Shown here one piece after another: positions 1 to 10,844 of a DNA stretch of 64,000 bases (position 1 is its first letter; each line of letters starts with the position of its first letter). The notes beneath the pieces were generated by a model that worked only from the letters and a program-made list of their open reading frames with translations, was not told the DNA's origin and searched no databases. This DNA is from Limnephilus marmoratus (Eukaryota > Arthropoda > Insecta > Trichoptera > Limnephilidae), in NCBI GenBank assembly GCA_917880885.1, contig OU862912.1, positions 52,687,117-52,751,116 of the forward strand, in the 5' to 3' direction. Both the position numbers and the translations under genes were made by a program.

Positions 1-298
1 TCTACTAAAACTTAACCTAACCTAACCTAACAAAAAAATGGGACAAAAATAATACGGACATCCTGTAAAGACAAAAAATTATTGTTCAAAAGTAGTTAAA
101 TGGGACAAAATAATACAGACATCCCGTAAACACCATAAATTATTTTTCAAAAATAATAAAATGGGACAAAAATAATACAGATAACAATAATTTATTGCCT
201 TTACATAATATCTATATAACGTTCGTCACATTTTTTGTTAGGTTACGTTAGGTTGGATTAGGTTAGGTTTAGGTTAGGTTAGGTGAGATTTTAGTAGA
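1..298. repeat. TTAGG-like inverted-repeat unit with 62 bp tandem core
   Basis: TCTACTAAAA at 1-10 is the inverse of TTTTAGTAGA at 289-298. Inside these ends lie CCTAA repeats (about 12-31) and TTAGG/TTAGGTT repeats (about 238-285). The core holds a tandem repeat beginning ATGGGACAAAA, with units at 38-99 and 100-160 and a partial third from 161. TTAGG is the usual insect telomere repeat, but here the units are few and degenerate, so this is an interstitial tract or a small TIR element and not a telomere. The left edge of the window may cut it. Confidence 0.6.
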
Positions 299-322
299 TA
301 TTTTGTTGCGGTATGTTATTAG

Positions 323-973
323 GAGAGGAATGCAGATCCCGCCAAATATGGAGGATTTTAATAAAAATGCACTTTCTAGATGAGAAAAGTGTGGAAAAGT
401 TGAATAAAAAAGAAATTAAGGCGCGCTCGGCAAAATTGAGGGAGATACAGCCGTTTAAAGAATGTATGAAATGACACTTCATCAACCGATACATCAGCCA
501 TTTTGAAAACTAAATTATTACCCTAAAGTTAGTAGCACTCGTAATCATCCTCATCTGTTGTAACATGGTTTATGGAACATGGTCTGTGCCCCTTTATAAC
601 GCCTGCTCACGTCAACGCAAGAAAAACATCCCAGTTTTCAAGTAGTTTAGCGGCTACGCCAGGTTTGTGTAACATGGTTTGTGACCATTATTAATTCTGT
701 TTTTCATAATTACGTGTATATCACACGAAGTTAGCTACAATCGTATCAATCTTCGTTCAAGCAAGTCTGAGATACCAACATTATGGTAACAAAATGGCTG
801 ACAGCATCGGTTAATGAAGTGTCATTTCATACATTCTTTAAACGGCTGTATCTCCCTTAATTTTGCCGAGAGCGCCTTAATTTCTTTTTTATTCAACTTT
901 TCCACACTTTTCCCATCTAGAAAGTGCATTTTTATTCAAATCCTCCACATTTGGCGGGATCTGCATTTCACCC
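323..973. mobile_element. Long-TIR MITE (MULE- or hAT-like)
   Basis: The arms at 323-505 and 790-973 are near-identical inverted repeats of about 183 bp. Both contain TGCAGATCCCGCCAAAT and TGAAATGACACTTCAT in mirrored positions. The direct repeat GTTATTAG at 315-322 and 974-981 is a clean 8 bp target duplication. The 280 bp centre holds no ORF. Long TIRs with an 8-9 bp duplication suggest a Mutator-like or hAT-like non-autonomous element; the superfamily is inference. Confidence 0.75.
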
Positions 974-980
974 GTTATTA

Positions 981-1052
981 GATTAGATTAGGGTAGGATA
1001 GGTTTAGGTTAGGTTAGATTTTAGTAGATATTTTGTTGGGGTATGATATTTT
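981..1052 (+). repeat. Second TTAGG-like tract
   Basis: TTAGATTAGGGTAGGATAGG and TTTAGGTTAGGTTAG lead into TTTTAGTAGATATTTTGTTG. This repeats the sequence at about 262-316 in the same orientation. The two copies flank the MITE at 323-973. Confidence 0.6.
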
Positions 1053-1062
1053 TTAAGATATG

Positions 1063-1182
1063 TTTTGTCCGTAGAATATATTTTGTCGGAGGATATTTTG
1101 TCGGAGGATATTTTGTCGGAGGATATTTTGTCGGAGGATATTTTGTCGGAGGATATTTTGTCGGGGATATTTTGTCGCGGGG
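1063..1182 (+). repeat. 15 bp tandem array
   Basis: The unit TTTTGTCGGAGGATA is perfect five times (1081-1155). A 14 bp variant follows at 1156-1169, then a degenerate unit from 1170, and a related unit precedes the array at 1063-1080. Both short reading frames across it are products of the repeat. Confidence 0.9.
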
Positions 1183-2473
1183 TGAAAACGCATGGAACCA
1201 AATTTAGTCGTACGTTTACATACGTGTAGATTGGTTGAATGTAGGAGAATGCAACATTCGAATTTAGAATTGTTTAACAATTTTTATGCTACGTAACCAT
1301 TATAGTATAGGTTATTTATAGGAAAGATATTTCAATAAATATAATATAGAAAAACGTTTAAAATAATCCAGGGTGTTATTCAATAATTTTAAGTATTAAA
1401 TTCATGTATTGTAATAAACCATGTTTTAAGGATTAGGTAAATATCTAATGAAACTTCGGAAAAAATCAAACTTCATCGATATACACAATGTACTATTTAT
1501 GTAAAAATCAGAAAAAATATGTAGATAATTTAATAGCTCAACCAACGCCTATCAACCGAACAGTATTATTATCGTAGCGACTGCGTAGTTGAATTTCAGA
1601 ACCCAGCTTCATCTTCATCGTCATACGCGCCGTGCTACAAATAACATCAGTATACGTGGAATTTCTTACAAAGCTACTGTTATAATTCGGTTTCGAATTC
1701 AAGAATTCGATACAAGATGCCACCACTTATTTCAACAGCTCACATATGGATGTTTCTTCCCTAGATATAAGTACTACGAATTTATAGAATTTAAGTATCT
1801 TTCCGGATATGGAGAGATTACATAAGGCGTCATTGCCTGTCACGGTTACCTTAACTCGGTGATTTGGCAATTTTTGGAACCAGTTCTTATCGGATTTATA
1901 AAATGGTTGCCTACACTCAAACTGGGCGAAGCCGAACTAAAAACCGCCCGCGGGGTCTAGCAGCAAAAACATGCGGAGCGGGTTTTTAACTGCTAGTTTT
2001 TATTATTATTCAAAAACATTTCGTTCTATCGATTTTCCCTTAGCGGTTTATAGCGGAAAATTCTTCCGCTCCCCGCCCATTGCTCGTAGGTTTAGACGGA
2101 AAAGTTTAACGTGAACATTTTCCACCAAAGAAAAGTTTAAAAGTCGTGAATATAAAATACTTTTTATGATCGGTAATTAAATTGAGGTTTCCACGTCGCT
2201 ATGGATACTTGGAATTGAGATTTCTCTAAAGTTTCGATAAATTTAAAATGAATAACCCAAGAATTAATTAAATTTTATTGTTGATATTAACCCCGCTCCC
2301 CTACGGGCCGGTATGCAGTCAACATAAATCGGATGCAGTAGATTATAGCTTTTGCTAGTATCGATGGGGTTTTTGTGGATTTCACTTGCCTCCGTAATTA
2401 GGCGCGCTCGGTGCATTTAAAACCTTCCTTCTCAGCACTTTAGGCACGAATCCAAAGTTATGGCGTGCTTGCT
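1183..2473. other. Unassigned AT-rich stretch
   Basis: No credible gene. Short reading frames at 1538-1825 overlap on both strands and match nothing I recognise. A GC-rich patch near 1930-2000 carries CTAGCAG and CTGCTAG as inverted words flanking AAAACC and GGTTTT blocks. It may be the end of a repeat. Confidence 0.4.
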
Positions 2474-3342
2474 AATAGGCCACTTGCATGGACTTCATAA
2501 CGACTTGGAAAAAATCGTGTGGATAGAGTGTTTTTACTAAGATTACGAAAATGTTAGTAAAAAGTTTTAGAAATGTACAGTTTTTTTTATTTTTAAATAA
2601 ATAAATCCATTATTTGGGCTCGTGACGTCACTACATGAAAATGTCCCGTCGCCGAAAATGTTCCTATTAATTTTATAAAATTCCACACTGATTTATTTTT
2701 TTATATGGCATCACTTTGATTTCAGGCGAATTTTTGAATTCGTTCACTAGATTTATTGTTTGTTCTCTGCGAACTTATCATTTGGTTTGATTTTTTGACA
2801 GATGTTCTGAAGAGAACCCCGTACAATTAATGGGTACGGGGTTCTCTTCAGAACGTGAAGAGGATGTCGGTACATGTTTTAGAGGTATAATGATTATGGT
2901 GCTGATTTTAACAAAATAAAATTTTATAATATTCTTATTATTATTACAATTTACAAGTTCAAGTATATTACATTGAATTTAGTAATATGGACGCTGTACA
3001 TTATAATGATTTATGATCAATAAGATGGATCAAGGAAAAAAATATTTATGAGATGTAATATTTTTGGTATGCCTCGTTATTCTCCTGTGCCATTCGTGTG
3101 GAAAACGTTCTTTTTTTTTAAAATGATTTTCGGCTATGTAATTATCGTTTTTTCACACCTATAAAATTATGTCCCGTCTTTCCGGTTTATAAAAAATGGT
3201 CTGATTTTTCGTATTGAAATTTTCAAAAAATCCCCAGGGTTTCAAAAATACGATTAAAAAAAAAAAAAAAATACAGAATGTCTTAGAATATTTGCCTAAA
3301 CCGGAAAAAAATTAAAAAAAATGTGATGCAAGTGGCCTATTG
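2474..3342 (+). mobile_element. 869 bp non-autonomous DNA transposon, copy 1
   Basis: The ends are AATAGGCCACTTGCAT (from 2474) and ATGCAAGTGGCCTATTG (to 3342). A second copy of the same length and very high similarity lies inverted at 61718-62586. The centre has a perfect hairpin: 21 bp arms at 2804-2824 and 2834-2854 around a 9 nt loop. No transposase ORF is present. I cannot see a convincing target duplication here; the other copy has TATATC on both sides. The superfamily is unresolved. Confidence 0.85.
2804..2854. repeat. Perfect 21 bp hairpin inside the 869 bp element
   Basis: GTTCTGAAGAGAACCCCG opens the left arm and its exact complement closes the right arm, with a 9 nt AT-rich loop. 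The other element copy keeps the hairpin at 62206-62256, so it belongs to the element. Confidence 0.9.
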
Positions 3343-3444
3343 CCGATGGCCGAGTTTACACCTTCGAAAATGCTGAGATCCTTTTGATGATGTAAGACTG
3401 TAAGAATGTCTGAAACGTTTGCTTTAAAATGAAGAAGCACAATA

Positions 3445-4130
3445 TATTTTTTTACGTTAACTCCACACAGGAGGCCCTGAGGATATAATGTACCTCAGGG
3501 CCTGTGTCATCTCAGATGTTGTGTAGAGGGTCTTTTTTAGGAGAGGATGGAGTGAACATTGGTCTTGAAGATTGGTCTTGAAGAGACCCATGTTGTAGGA
3601 AGGAGGAAACACAGAGGCCTGCAGATCGTTCCACAGCCGAGCTATTGAACTTAAAAACGAGTCGAAGAAGCGACCCGTTCTCATGTGACAAATGTCAACC
3701 ATGTACACATGGTGCCGAGGGTATCAATGACGCTAATTCCTCGGAGCATCTTCTATTGAAATACTGGTAGAACAAGGATAGCATTTCCACCCGAAGCCTG
3801 TGCTCAAAAGATTGCAATGCGTTTGTTAAGATGGGAGAATCTATCACACGGACCGCCCATTTCTGCACGGAGTCGATGGTTTTTTCAGGTATTTTGGAGC
3901 TCCACACCAGAGGTGGCTGTCAAATTCAATCGTGGGGCGCACTATCGATTTGTACAGGGTTAGCAGTTGTGTAGATACTATTAAAGTGACTGCGGGCCCT
4001 GTACAATACGCTCAGTTTTTGGGAGGCAATATGGCATATTAACCCAGTAATCTCATTCCGCAAAAATGGATTTAAGGCGATCCAATAGTTCAGTAAATAA
4101 TCGATTTCGGAATTCACGCCCCTTTATGGG
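3445..4130 (-). pseudogene. L-A LINE 3' fragment
   Basis: Minus-strand reading frames, broken by frameshifts, encode the C-terminal region of a Jockey/CR1-like LINE: QKLSVLYRARSHFNS, DSVQKWAVRVIDSPIL, then RTGRFFDSFLSS and ARLWNDLQASVFPPSYNMG. The longer copy at 22335-23905 has the same blocks. The 3' end (left) has an oligo(T) run at 3448-3454, equal to poly(A) on the minus strand. Before it is the hairpin AGGCCCTGAGG/CCTCAGGGCCT (3472-3503). Similarity to the other copy weakens beyond about 4040. Confidence 0.8.
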
Positions 4131-4544
4131 AGGAGTTTAAATATACTCGAGAAAAAGCTTTTGGAAAGGTTGGAAAAAGTATTTGAGAATTTTTGAAGAG
4201 TCCTGAAAAAAATATTAATTCCTTTTTTACGCCATGTTTATTGTAATAAAACGGAAATTTTAAATTGATTTCACGAAACTAGGCGACGCGGAGTCACACG
4301 TATATTTTCCGCTCCGGCCGGGGCGTGACTGATACGAAATAGGTGTGCCCAGTGCATGGTTCTTGTGCCCATGCCATAAGGGTCACTTCAAGAATCTAAA
4401 ATCGTAGAGTGCGGGCTGTATTGATTGATGTCAAAAATAACAACGAGAAAATGCATATTTTATTTTATTTTGTGAAGTTCGGGCTAAATATCATTTTTTT
4501 GCGATTATTTTAAAGAAACTGAATTTGTCATATTATACAATAAA
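4131..4544. other. Unassigned stretch
   Basis: No gene or repeat recognised. It is AT-rich with a short GC-rich patch near 4270-4330. Confidence 0.3.
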
Positions 4545-4740
4545 ACCATAAAATCAAAATCAAAATCATTTATTGTAAAAAATTTACATTTAGTACAAAA
4601 GGTATAACTTATAGGTACCTATATCCTATTTCTTCCAGTTAACCTAACATGTTGTATAGATTTGAACACAAATTACATATAAATATAAAAGTGGTGTAAT
4701 ACAAAGTGAATTTGTTTTAATTATATAGACATATCCGAAA
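4545..4740 (-). mobile_element. L-B LINE 3' end, fragment
   Basis: AAATCAAAATCAAAATCATT at the left is a (TGATTTT)n tail on the minus strand. The following ~180 bp match 14702-14885, including GGTATAACTTATAGGTACC and TCCTATTTCTTCCAGTTAACC. Only 3' untranslated sequence is left here; the 14.7 kb copy adds coding sequence. Confidence 0.75.
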
Positions 4741-5627
4741 AGGGGTTAATAAGTAGGAGAGTTTGCACTTGAAAGTGTTTTTTAGAGACCTAGTACTTTA
4801 TTTTTTTCTGGGCTTATTAAAAGACTTCAGGGCCAAGATACGTTCTACACGCAGTATTTAATTGAAGCATCTATAATAATTCTAAGCGATCAAATTTTCA
4901 AAACAAAAACATATGATTTTGCATTAATTAGTATGGCTTCATCTTAACGTTTTTATATTTAATAAAACTTCATGAATGAAAAAGAAACAATTGGGATGTG
5001 CGTTCTTAAAGAAAATAAATACAAAAGTAACTGATAATTTCTCGGAAATTTCTTCCTTACATAATTGATATAAATCGTAGAAATATTCAGTATTTATTAA
5101 TTTTTCCGTAGGTCAAAAGAAAAATAAAAATAGGACTGTGCGAATGGAATTATCTTTAGTCGTGTCGGAAGTTTGGGATAAATTACGTGAGATTATAAAG
5201 GCAATCCCAGAACGGTGAAGTTTCACGTGTCCAATTTTCTGAAAGATTACATATAAGATAAGAAGATTACGAACTTCTTAGAATATGTGATCTTATAAGT
5301 GATCAAGTAGAAAGGTTCTAGCTTTTGCCTGTAACAAAGAACTAACGTAAATTTTTGAAATGTCATCCTCTTACGTATGTAATTTATCCATTCATCCAAT
5401 ACTCTTAGCATTCATAGTACATTACTTTTTGTGAGATTTACAAGCTTAATACTCGTAGATTAATAATTTAGGATAAGCTCAGTAATATTAACAGTTAACA
5501 ATCCATGAACTTGGACTATGTAATAGCAAATATAAAGCAAGCAATACTAAATAGAATATATATAATATCTAGCAGAATTATATCGACTTTTTCGAACGTA
5601 CTAAGCTAAGCTAACGCGAAGATTAAA
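4741..5627. other. Unassigned AT-rich stretch
   Basis: No ORF of note, tRNA or recognisable repeat. Possibly old degraded repeat sequence. Confidence 0.3.
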
Positions 5628-6368
5628 ATTTACTGTTTTCAAGACAGTTTGCAAGAATGAATGAATGAAAGTCTAAAGTCATGGTATTTGAATGAGAGAA
5701 TACGAAAACAATGCGCAACATGGTTGCGAATGATGCATACTTGGAGCAGGTGGATGAATTCGTGTATTTGGGAAGTATGTTTACGAGAGGTGAAGGCTGA
5801 GATATTGAATGAAGGGTGAATGCAGGTAACTCTATTAATGGAGGACTGAACGCCGTTGGCGCCAATAAAAAAAAATGTCCAAAGAAGCGAAGTTAGCCGT
5901 CCATAATGGAGCACCCTGATGTATGGCAGTGAAGCATTGAACTGGCAGAGGAAGGATGAAAGCAGACTCAGTGCTGTAGAAATGTTCTCCCTGAGGCGTA
6001 TGTGTCGCAAAACCATATACGATCGTGTAAGACACGTGGAGATAAGGAGAGAACACAAGGCTGGTGTAAGCGTAATGATTAAGATTAAGAAAGGAACGCT
6101 CTGATGGTTTGGGCATTTAGAGTGAATGAACGAGGAAAGGGGTGTATATGACGCAAATGTGAATGGTAGAAGAAATCGGGGACTCCCGAGAAAGACATGG
6201 CATGATCAAGTGAATCAGATACTTGAGTCGGGTCATGTCAAGAGTCAGAATAATAGAAGAGCATGTATGAAACGATGTATGAATGTGAACGAGGCAAGGA
6301 GTGTGTGCCAAGACCGAGTTGTTTGGCGGTCCATCCTCTCTGCCTACCCCTGCGGGGAAACGGCGTGA
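5628..6368 (+). pseudogene. L-C RTE-like LINE, C-terminal fragment
   Basis: Plus-strand frames, interrupted by stops and shifts, read VDEFVYLGSMFTRGEG, LMYGSEALNWQRKDESRLS, then WFGHLERM, RNRGLPRKTWHDQVNQILE and CQDRVVWRSILSAYPCGETA. The series YLGS, YGSE.W, FGH.ERM, RGRP..W.D and DR..WR is the usual C-terminal end of RTE-type LINE polymerases. The copy is 5'-truncated and dead. Related pieces lie at 49585-50075 (minus) and 56000-56135 (minus). Confidence 0.8.
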
Positions 6369-6398
6369 TGATTAGTTAGTTAGTTATTTAGTTAGTTA
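6369..6398 (+). repeat. (TTAG)n tail of L-C
   Basis: GATTAGTTAGTTAGTTATTT directly follows the LINE end. The minus-strand copy at 56.0 kb shows the same tail as AACTAACTAAG, so it is the 3' simple-repeat tail typical of RTE-like elements. Confidence 0.75.
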
Positions 6399-6650
6399 AG
6401 AATGAATTTCCACTAATAAAATAATGAATCTCTACTAATACAAGAATGAATCTCTACTAATTCAAGAATGAAAATCCACTAAGATACGAATGAATCACAA
6501 CTAATATAAGAATGAATCTCCACTAATAAAATAATGAATCTCTACTAACAAGAACGAAAATCCACTTAGATACGAATGAATCATAACTAATATAAGAATG
6601 AATCTCCATTAATACAAGAATGAATCTCCACTAATACAAGCGTTGAACTG
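6399..6650 (+). repeat. ~22 bp minisatellite
   Basis: About eleven imperfect units of AAGAATGAATCTCCACTAAT type follow each other. Variants include AATCTCTACTAA, AAAATCCACTAAGATACG and AATCACAACTAATAT. The array starts directly after the (TTAG)n tail. Confidence 0.85.
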
Positions 6651-7295
6651 GGTTAAAATACCGAACTAGTGGTTTTTTGTAGGTTGGCCACAATAAGAGC
6701 AAAGTCAAAATGAAGTTAACTTAAGAATAAGATGTTAAAAAATCAATTTCGTACTAGATAATTCTACAATATTGTTGTCTAAAATGATAGACGTTTTCTC
6801 CAGTACACAAGTAACCAAATATTTTCGTTAATTACTTAAACTGGGATCCCATTTTATCAATTCCATGATTTATTCCACATACTCTATGAAACAGATCAGT
6901 GAAAACAGGCTATCTACGCGATAGAAATTCCAAATTGAATCGACTTCAACTTTCGTTCTATAAAATAGGGCCAAATAGGCCATATTATGTAGAATAGATA
7001 TTTAAGGTGGCAATCCAGCACTACGCTACATTTTTACTTTGAATAAACGCTCAAAAATATGAAATGGACTTATCTTAGACGTGCATTTCAAAACGTAATT
7101 TTTGTGAAATCTTATCAAAAGCACTTTACGAAAATGAAATTTTGGTTTTATTTAAAATGCAGTGCTATTTTAATTGAGTTAAACGAAAATTAGAAAAAAA
7201 TAAAACGACTAAAGATTTTTATTATTTATGTAAATATTCGTATTATTTCTCGATGGAGGAAAACTTATTTACTTTCGCATATGAGACTGACAAAA
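6651..7295. other. Unassigned AT-rich stretch
   Basis: No ORF or recognised repeat. GTTTTCTCC and similar words occur but have no clear arrangement. Confidence 0.3.
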
Positions 7296-7525
7296 GTTAT
7301 TAATTGTTTTTGTATCATTGAAGAAGAAAGCAACACTAATAATCTAAATGAAAACGTGAAAGAGAAAAAGACACAAAAATAAAAAAGATATTGGTCGCTA
7401 CTGGGACTAGAACCCAGAACCTCTGGTTTACCGGGACAAACGTCTTACCAATTCAGCTACTGCCACCTCTTATTTGAACGTCATATTTTTGTCAATCCCA
7501 TATTTTAAATTTTAGAATTCAACAC
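7296..7525 (-). mobile_element. S-B tRNA-headed repeat, copy 1
   Basis: The minus strand holds a tRNA-like unit. The A box is TAGCTGAATTGG (plus 7449-7460) and the B box is GGTTCTAGTCC (plus 7404-7414), with a perfect CTGGG/CCCAG T stem. The acceptor stem is imperfect, so a working tRNA is unlikely. The body downstream (GAAAGAGAAAAAGACACA, then AATCTAAATGAAAACGTG in plus view) is shared with 7810-7990 and 19320-19550. Similarity also continues about 60 bp upstream of the A box. Confidence 0.75.
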
Positions 7526-7809
7526 AACAATCATCATTTTTTTTCTTCTCATGTTAATGGTAACAAAATTTTTCATTGTTAACAATTGTGTTCTGCTAAC
7601 TGGTTTGTAACCTAGATATTGTCTCGGATATAATATATATTTTTTAATTGCCGGCAAACCGGGTGTTTATTGAAATAACATTATCATTTACAGACAAGTA
7701 AGTGACTCGCCTCACTAGATGATGTCTGTTCTAAGACGGGTACATATATATGGAATAAATATTGACCTTTTTGTAAAAGTCTAAATGAAAATTCAATTTT
7801 TACTCTTTT
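7526..7809. other. Unassigned stretch
   Basis: AT-rich sequence between two S-B copies; nothing recognised. Confidence 0.3.
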
Positions 7810-7990
7810 TATAACTTTTGAAGGTTATTCCCATCAATGTAATATTTCATTGAAGAAGAAGATAACACTTATAATCTAAATGAAAATATGAAAGAGATCA
7901 GGACACAGAAAACTAAAAAGATAACGGTCGCAACTGGGACTCGAACCCTGAGTCTCGTTGAGACCAATTCGGCTACTGCCACTTCTTACA
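7810..7990 (-). mobile_element. S-B repeat, copy 2 (deleted head)
   Basis: This has the same body as copy 1, including ATAACTTTTGAAGGTTATTC and GAAGAAGATAACACTTATAA. The B box GGTTCGAGTCC (plus 7937-7947) and A box TAGCCGAATTGG (plus 7963-7974) are present. They are only about 15 bp apart because the anticodon-arm region is deleted. Confidence 0.75.
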
Positions 7991-8693
7991 AATATAATAT
8001 AATTAAATACAAAAGAAAATAAATCATTTTGGGCATGTAAATTGAAATTGGGCGGAGGTAAACAGAATCATATAAATAAGTAGTCAAAACCACATTTTGA
8101 AAATGGTCTTGAACGCCAAAACAGCTGTCACAATAATAAAAAAATTAAAGTTCTTGCAGAACTTAATAATGACGTCATAAATAGTTGACTACGAGCCGTT
8201 GGGATATCCTACCATCGTATTATCCCCTATCATATTTCATTTCACGGTCCAGGTTTTCACTCACCTGAGATGATGAATATTCTATCTCAGGTAAACAGAA
8301 TGCGGCAGGAGGCAGGAGATATGTCTGGATCCTGGATTTATAAAAGTTTTACGGGCACCCTGATGCCGTCAAACTTTTCAGCGCTCAATAACCGATTTGC
8401 AAACAAACTTTGTTCATTTGTTGGTTAGGAAATCTTCAAAGTTTTTCTACCGAGGCAGTTCTTCTTAAAGGAAACTACAAGAAAAATGTTATTTTAATTA
8501 TGATTTTATAAAGTTTTGAGAAGCTTTTCGATTGAAGGCTGCTAATGACTTGGTTTATCGTGAATCTTGAGGTTACCGTAACACGACGGAATATATTTTT
8601 ATTTTTAAACGTTGGTTTATGGATTTAAATATTTTCAAAGTGAAAAACTGTGTACAGTTACCACGAGAACCATTTACAGGATAACTACGCTTC
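7991..8693. other. Unassigned stretch
   Basis: No gene seen. It contains CTCACCTGAGATGATGAATATTC but no clear repeat structure. Confidence 0.3.
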
Positions 8694-8765
8694 ATATGCT
8701 ACGTTTGGTGACAGCAGGGGTGCTCGGGTTCAAGGAGTGAGGTTAGTCTAGAATTTAACAGCGCG
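8694..8765 (+). mobile_element. S-C fragment (5' part)
   Basis: GCTACGTTTGGTGACAGCAG and GGGTGCTCGGGTTCA match the 5' third of full S-C copies (for example 52970-53010). The rest is missing. Confidence 0.65.
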
Positions 8766-9224
8766 GAAGTAACATCCATACATTTTAACACGCCAAAAAC
8801 GGTATCTTGTGCTATACATTTTACGCACATATTATATGGACATAGTGAATGTGGGCGGTTCTCCAGTGTGCTCGTCCCTGGTTACAGGGGTAAGTAAATT
8901 ATGAAACATTTGTAAAAGTGTCTTAACTAAACACGGCAACAAAATATTGCTAAGTGAATTGGGGCGAATCTTTTCGGTGCGAGCATTTGGCCTTAGCAAA
9001 TATGTTATTAACGTGGCAAGCAATTCGCGCTCCCATGTAAAAAGGTCTATTCATTCAAAGCAGATTTTGCTTTTAAGAACTAAATGGTGATATTATAATG
9101 CGAGATGCCTATATACTGTCAGATTGATTTTTTAACGAATCAGTCATTTTTCCTCTCTTCGTCCCCCATAGTTTGGTTTTACCCCTCATCTGTGTGTTCT
9201 GGTCTATTTAATTCTGATGTCTAT

Positions 9225-9520
9225 GGTGGCAGGCCATATCGGGAGAAACTGGTTGAGGGAGACTTTTTGACCTCTCCACCAGGACTCTCTCGAAGCATCG
9301 CCTTGCACCGCAGTGGGAGGGATAGATTCATACATCCGTCACTCCTGGACATACTAACCCCCAATTCCTACCTATTCTCATACCCTTTTCCTTCCCAGAA
9401 CTTCCTATCCTTCCTTTCCTAAAAATACCTTCCACACAGCATCCCCAAAGATGACATACGCTCTGAGGTGAATTATTTTCCTAAGAGCCTCCTGTTTGGA
9501 GTTAATGTAAAAAAAACCAT
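9225..9520 (+). mobile_element. S-C repeat, 3' two thirds
   Basis: Runs from GGTGGCAGGCCATATCGGGA through CTGGTTGAGGGAGACTTTTT, CTTCCCAGAACTTCC and CCACACAGCATCCCCAAAGA to GGAGTTAATGTAAAAAAAA, the poly(A)-like end. The terminal hairpin (9460-9488, GCTCTGAGG/CCTAAGAGC) carries a C-to-T change matched by a G-to-A change on the other arm. The 105-residue frame across it (9105-9422) is not a gene. Confidence 0.85.
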
Positions 9521-9795
9521 AACTTATAATTAGATTGATATTTTTGTAATTGTAAATCTGCACATTAACTCTACGTGTTCATAAATTCGCACTTATTTGA
9601 AGAACACAACAGGCCTGATGGTTACCGCGATGACTTGGTAGTGAGAGCATCTTTCTGGCTGGGAGAAGGTTCAAATTCCAACGATTCGATTATACATACG
9701 TATTGTATGTACAATATTATTTAGGTTACCAATTATTTTCTACTTTTTATCAGTCATTTTGCTCAATATGTGATTTAAAAAAAATAGTAATAAAT

Positions 9796-10001
9796 ATTTT
9801 CGTTATATGTTTTTGGGGTGTTGTGCCGTGTTGCGCTACCTCCTTCTTTAGCCAACGTTTCGGACATCGTTGCAGTGTCCATCATCTACCGGATCTGCCG
9901 GATCTGCCCTGATGATGGACACTGCAACGATGTCCGAAACGTTGGCTAAAGAAGGAGGTAGCGCAACACGGCACAACACCCCAAAAACATATAACGAAAA
10001 T
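9796..10001. repeat. FB-1 palindrome with perfect 90 bp arms
   Basis: The left arm (9796-9885) and right arm (9912-10001) are exact reverse complements over 90 bp. They flank a 26 bp spacer containing two CCGGATCTG words. The plus strand has CTGATGA at 9909-9915 and GAAAC at 9936-9940, joined by a GGAC/GTCC stem: a hammerhead-like core. Other family members are at 22140-22305, 26155-26350 and 52128-52346, with a degenerate arm at 30430-30510. Confidence 0.9.
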
Positions 10002-10844
10002 GCTTCTGGCCGTGAAAATCTTAAAACTTATCTCAGTAATAAATATACTTAAATAATTTTTTAATCCAATTTCCACTTTAATTTGGATTAATTCCAATTC
10101 ATTTGGATCGAATTCCTCATGCCAACCATATCCCTGAGGGTACTTCTTTACAGAATTTAGATTTCAAAAGTACCTCTCTGCTTGCTTAGTTCGGAGACCG
10201 CCGGCCTTTACGATTACTTAGAAGAGTTCAAATGGTACCCGAACTAACAAGACAAATATGATGACAAAGAGGATAGAAAAGGTTAGACCAAAAGGTTTTC
10301 TAACTTAGTTGTTTCTTATAAAAACCTTTTTCCACACACGTGGCATAATAAATGGTCTTGTGAGGTATTTGAAGAAAATTAATCTGGCAGAAATGTAACA
10401 GAAAATTAATAATGATTTTATTAAAATGATTAATTGGAAACCTAATCGACTGACCACAGTCTTCACATTTTTCTGTAAAGATTACGTTTGCTGTTACGAT
10501 TGTTTGGATTAATATATATATTTTCCTATTCCACTGTTTTTCACCATAAAAATGATAATTCTGAATTATTTTCAACATTTATCACAATGTTGGTAGGTAT
10601 GTTATACGTGTACGTTGTTGCTGCGCTAATGCGTTCATGATTATTTAATATGTTGTTGTAACTAATCTGTGGAACTAGTCTCATGCTGACAAGCTACTTG
10701 CAGTACCTTAGCGGGCAATAAATTCCAATCGTAGGTCATTTTTATACAATAAAAAAATACCTTTTCAGAAAATCTTAAAATAACGATTTTTTTAGCGTGT
10801 ATAGCGTTATGAAAATAAAGGCTTCTATGTAAATATTTTTTTTA
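10002..10844. other. Unassigned stretch
   Basis: The 92-residue minus frame at 10300-10578 has no recognised domain and biased AT-rich codons. I see no repeat family here. Confidence 0.3.

Noticed and set aside
1..298. Telomere end
   Set aside because: Only a few degenerate TTAGG-type units in both orientations, followed by 63 kb of ordinary repeats.
1063..1182. CRISPR array
   Set aside because: The repeats are directly adjacent 15 bp units without spacers, in an evidently eukaryotic sequence.
7391..7475. Possible tRNA gene on the minus strand
   Set aside because: Good T stem but mismatched acceptor stem, with the same unit embedded in a repeat at 7.9 and 19.5 kb.
9870..10097. Two mirrored frames of 60-71 residues
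   Set aside because: They are produced by the perfect FB-1 palindrome; the same happens at 52115-52419.
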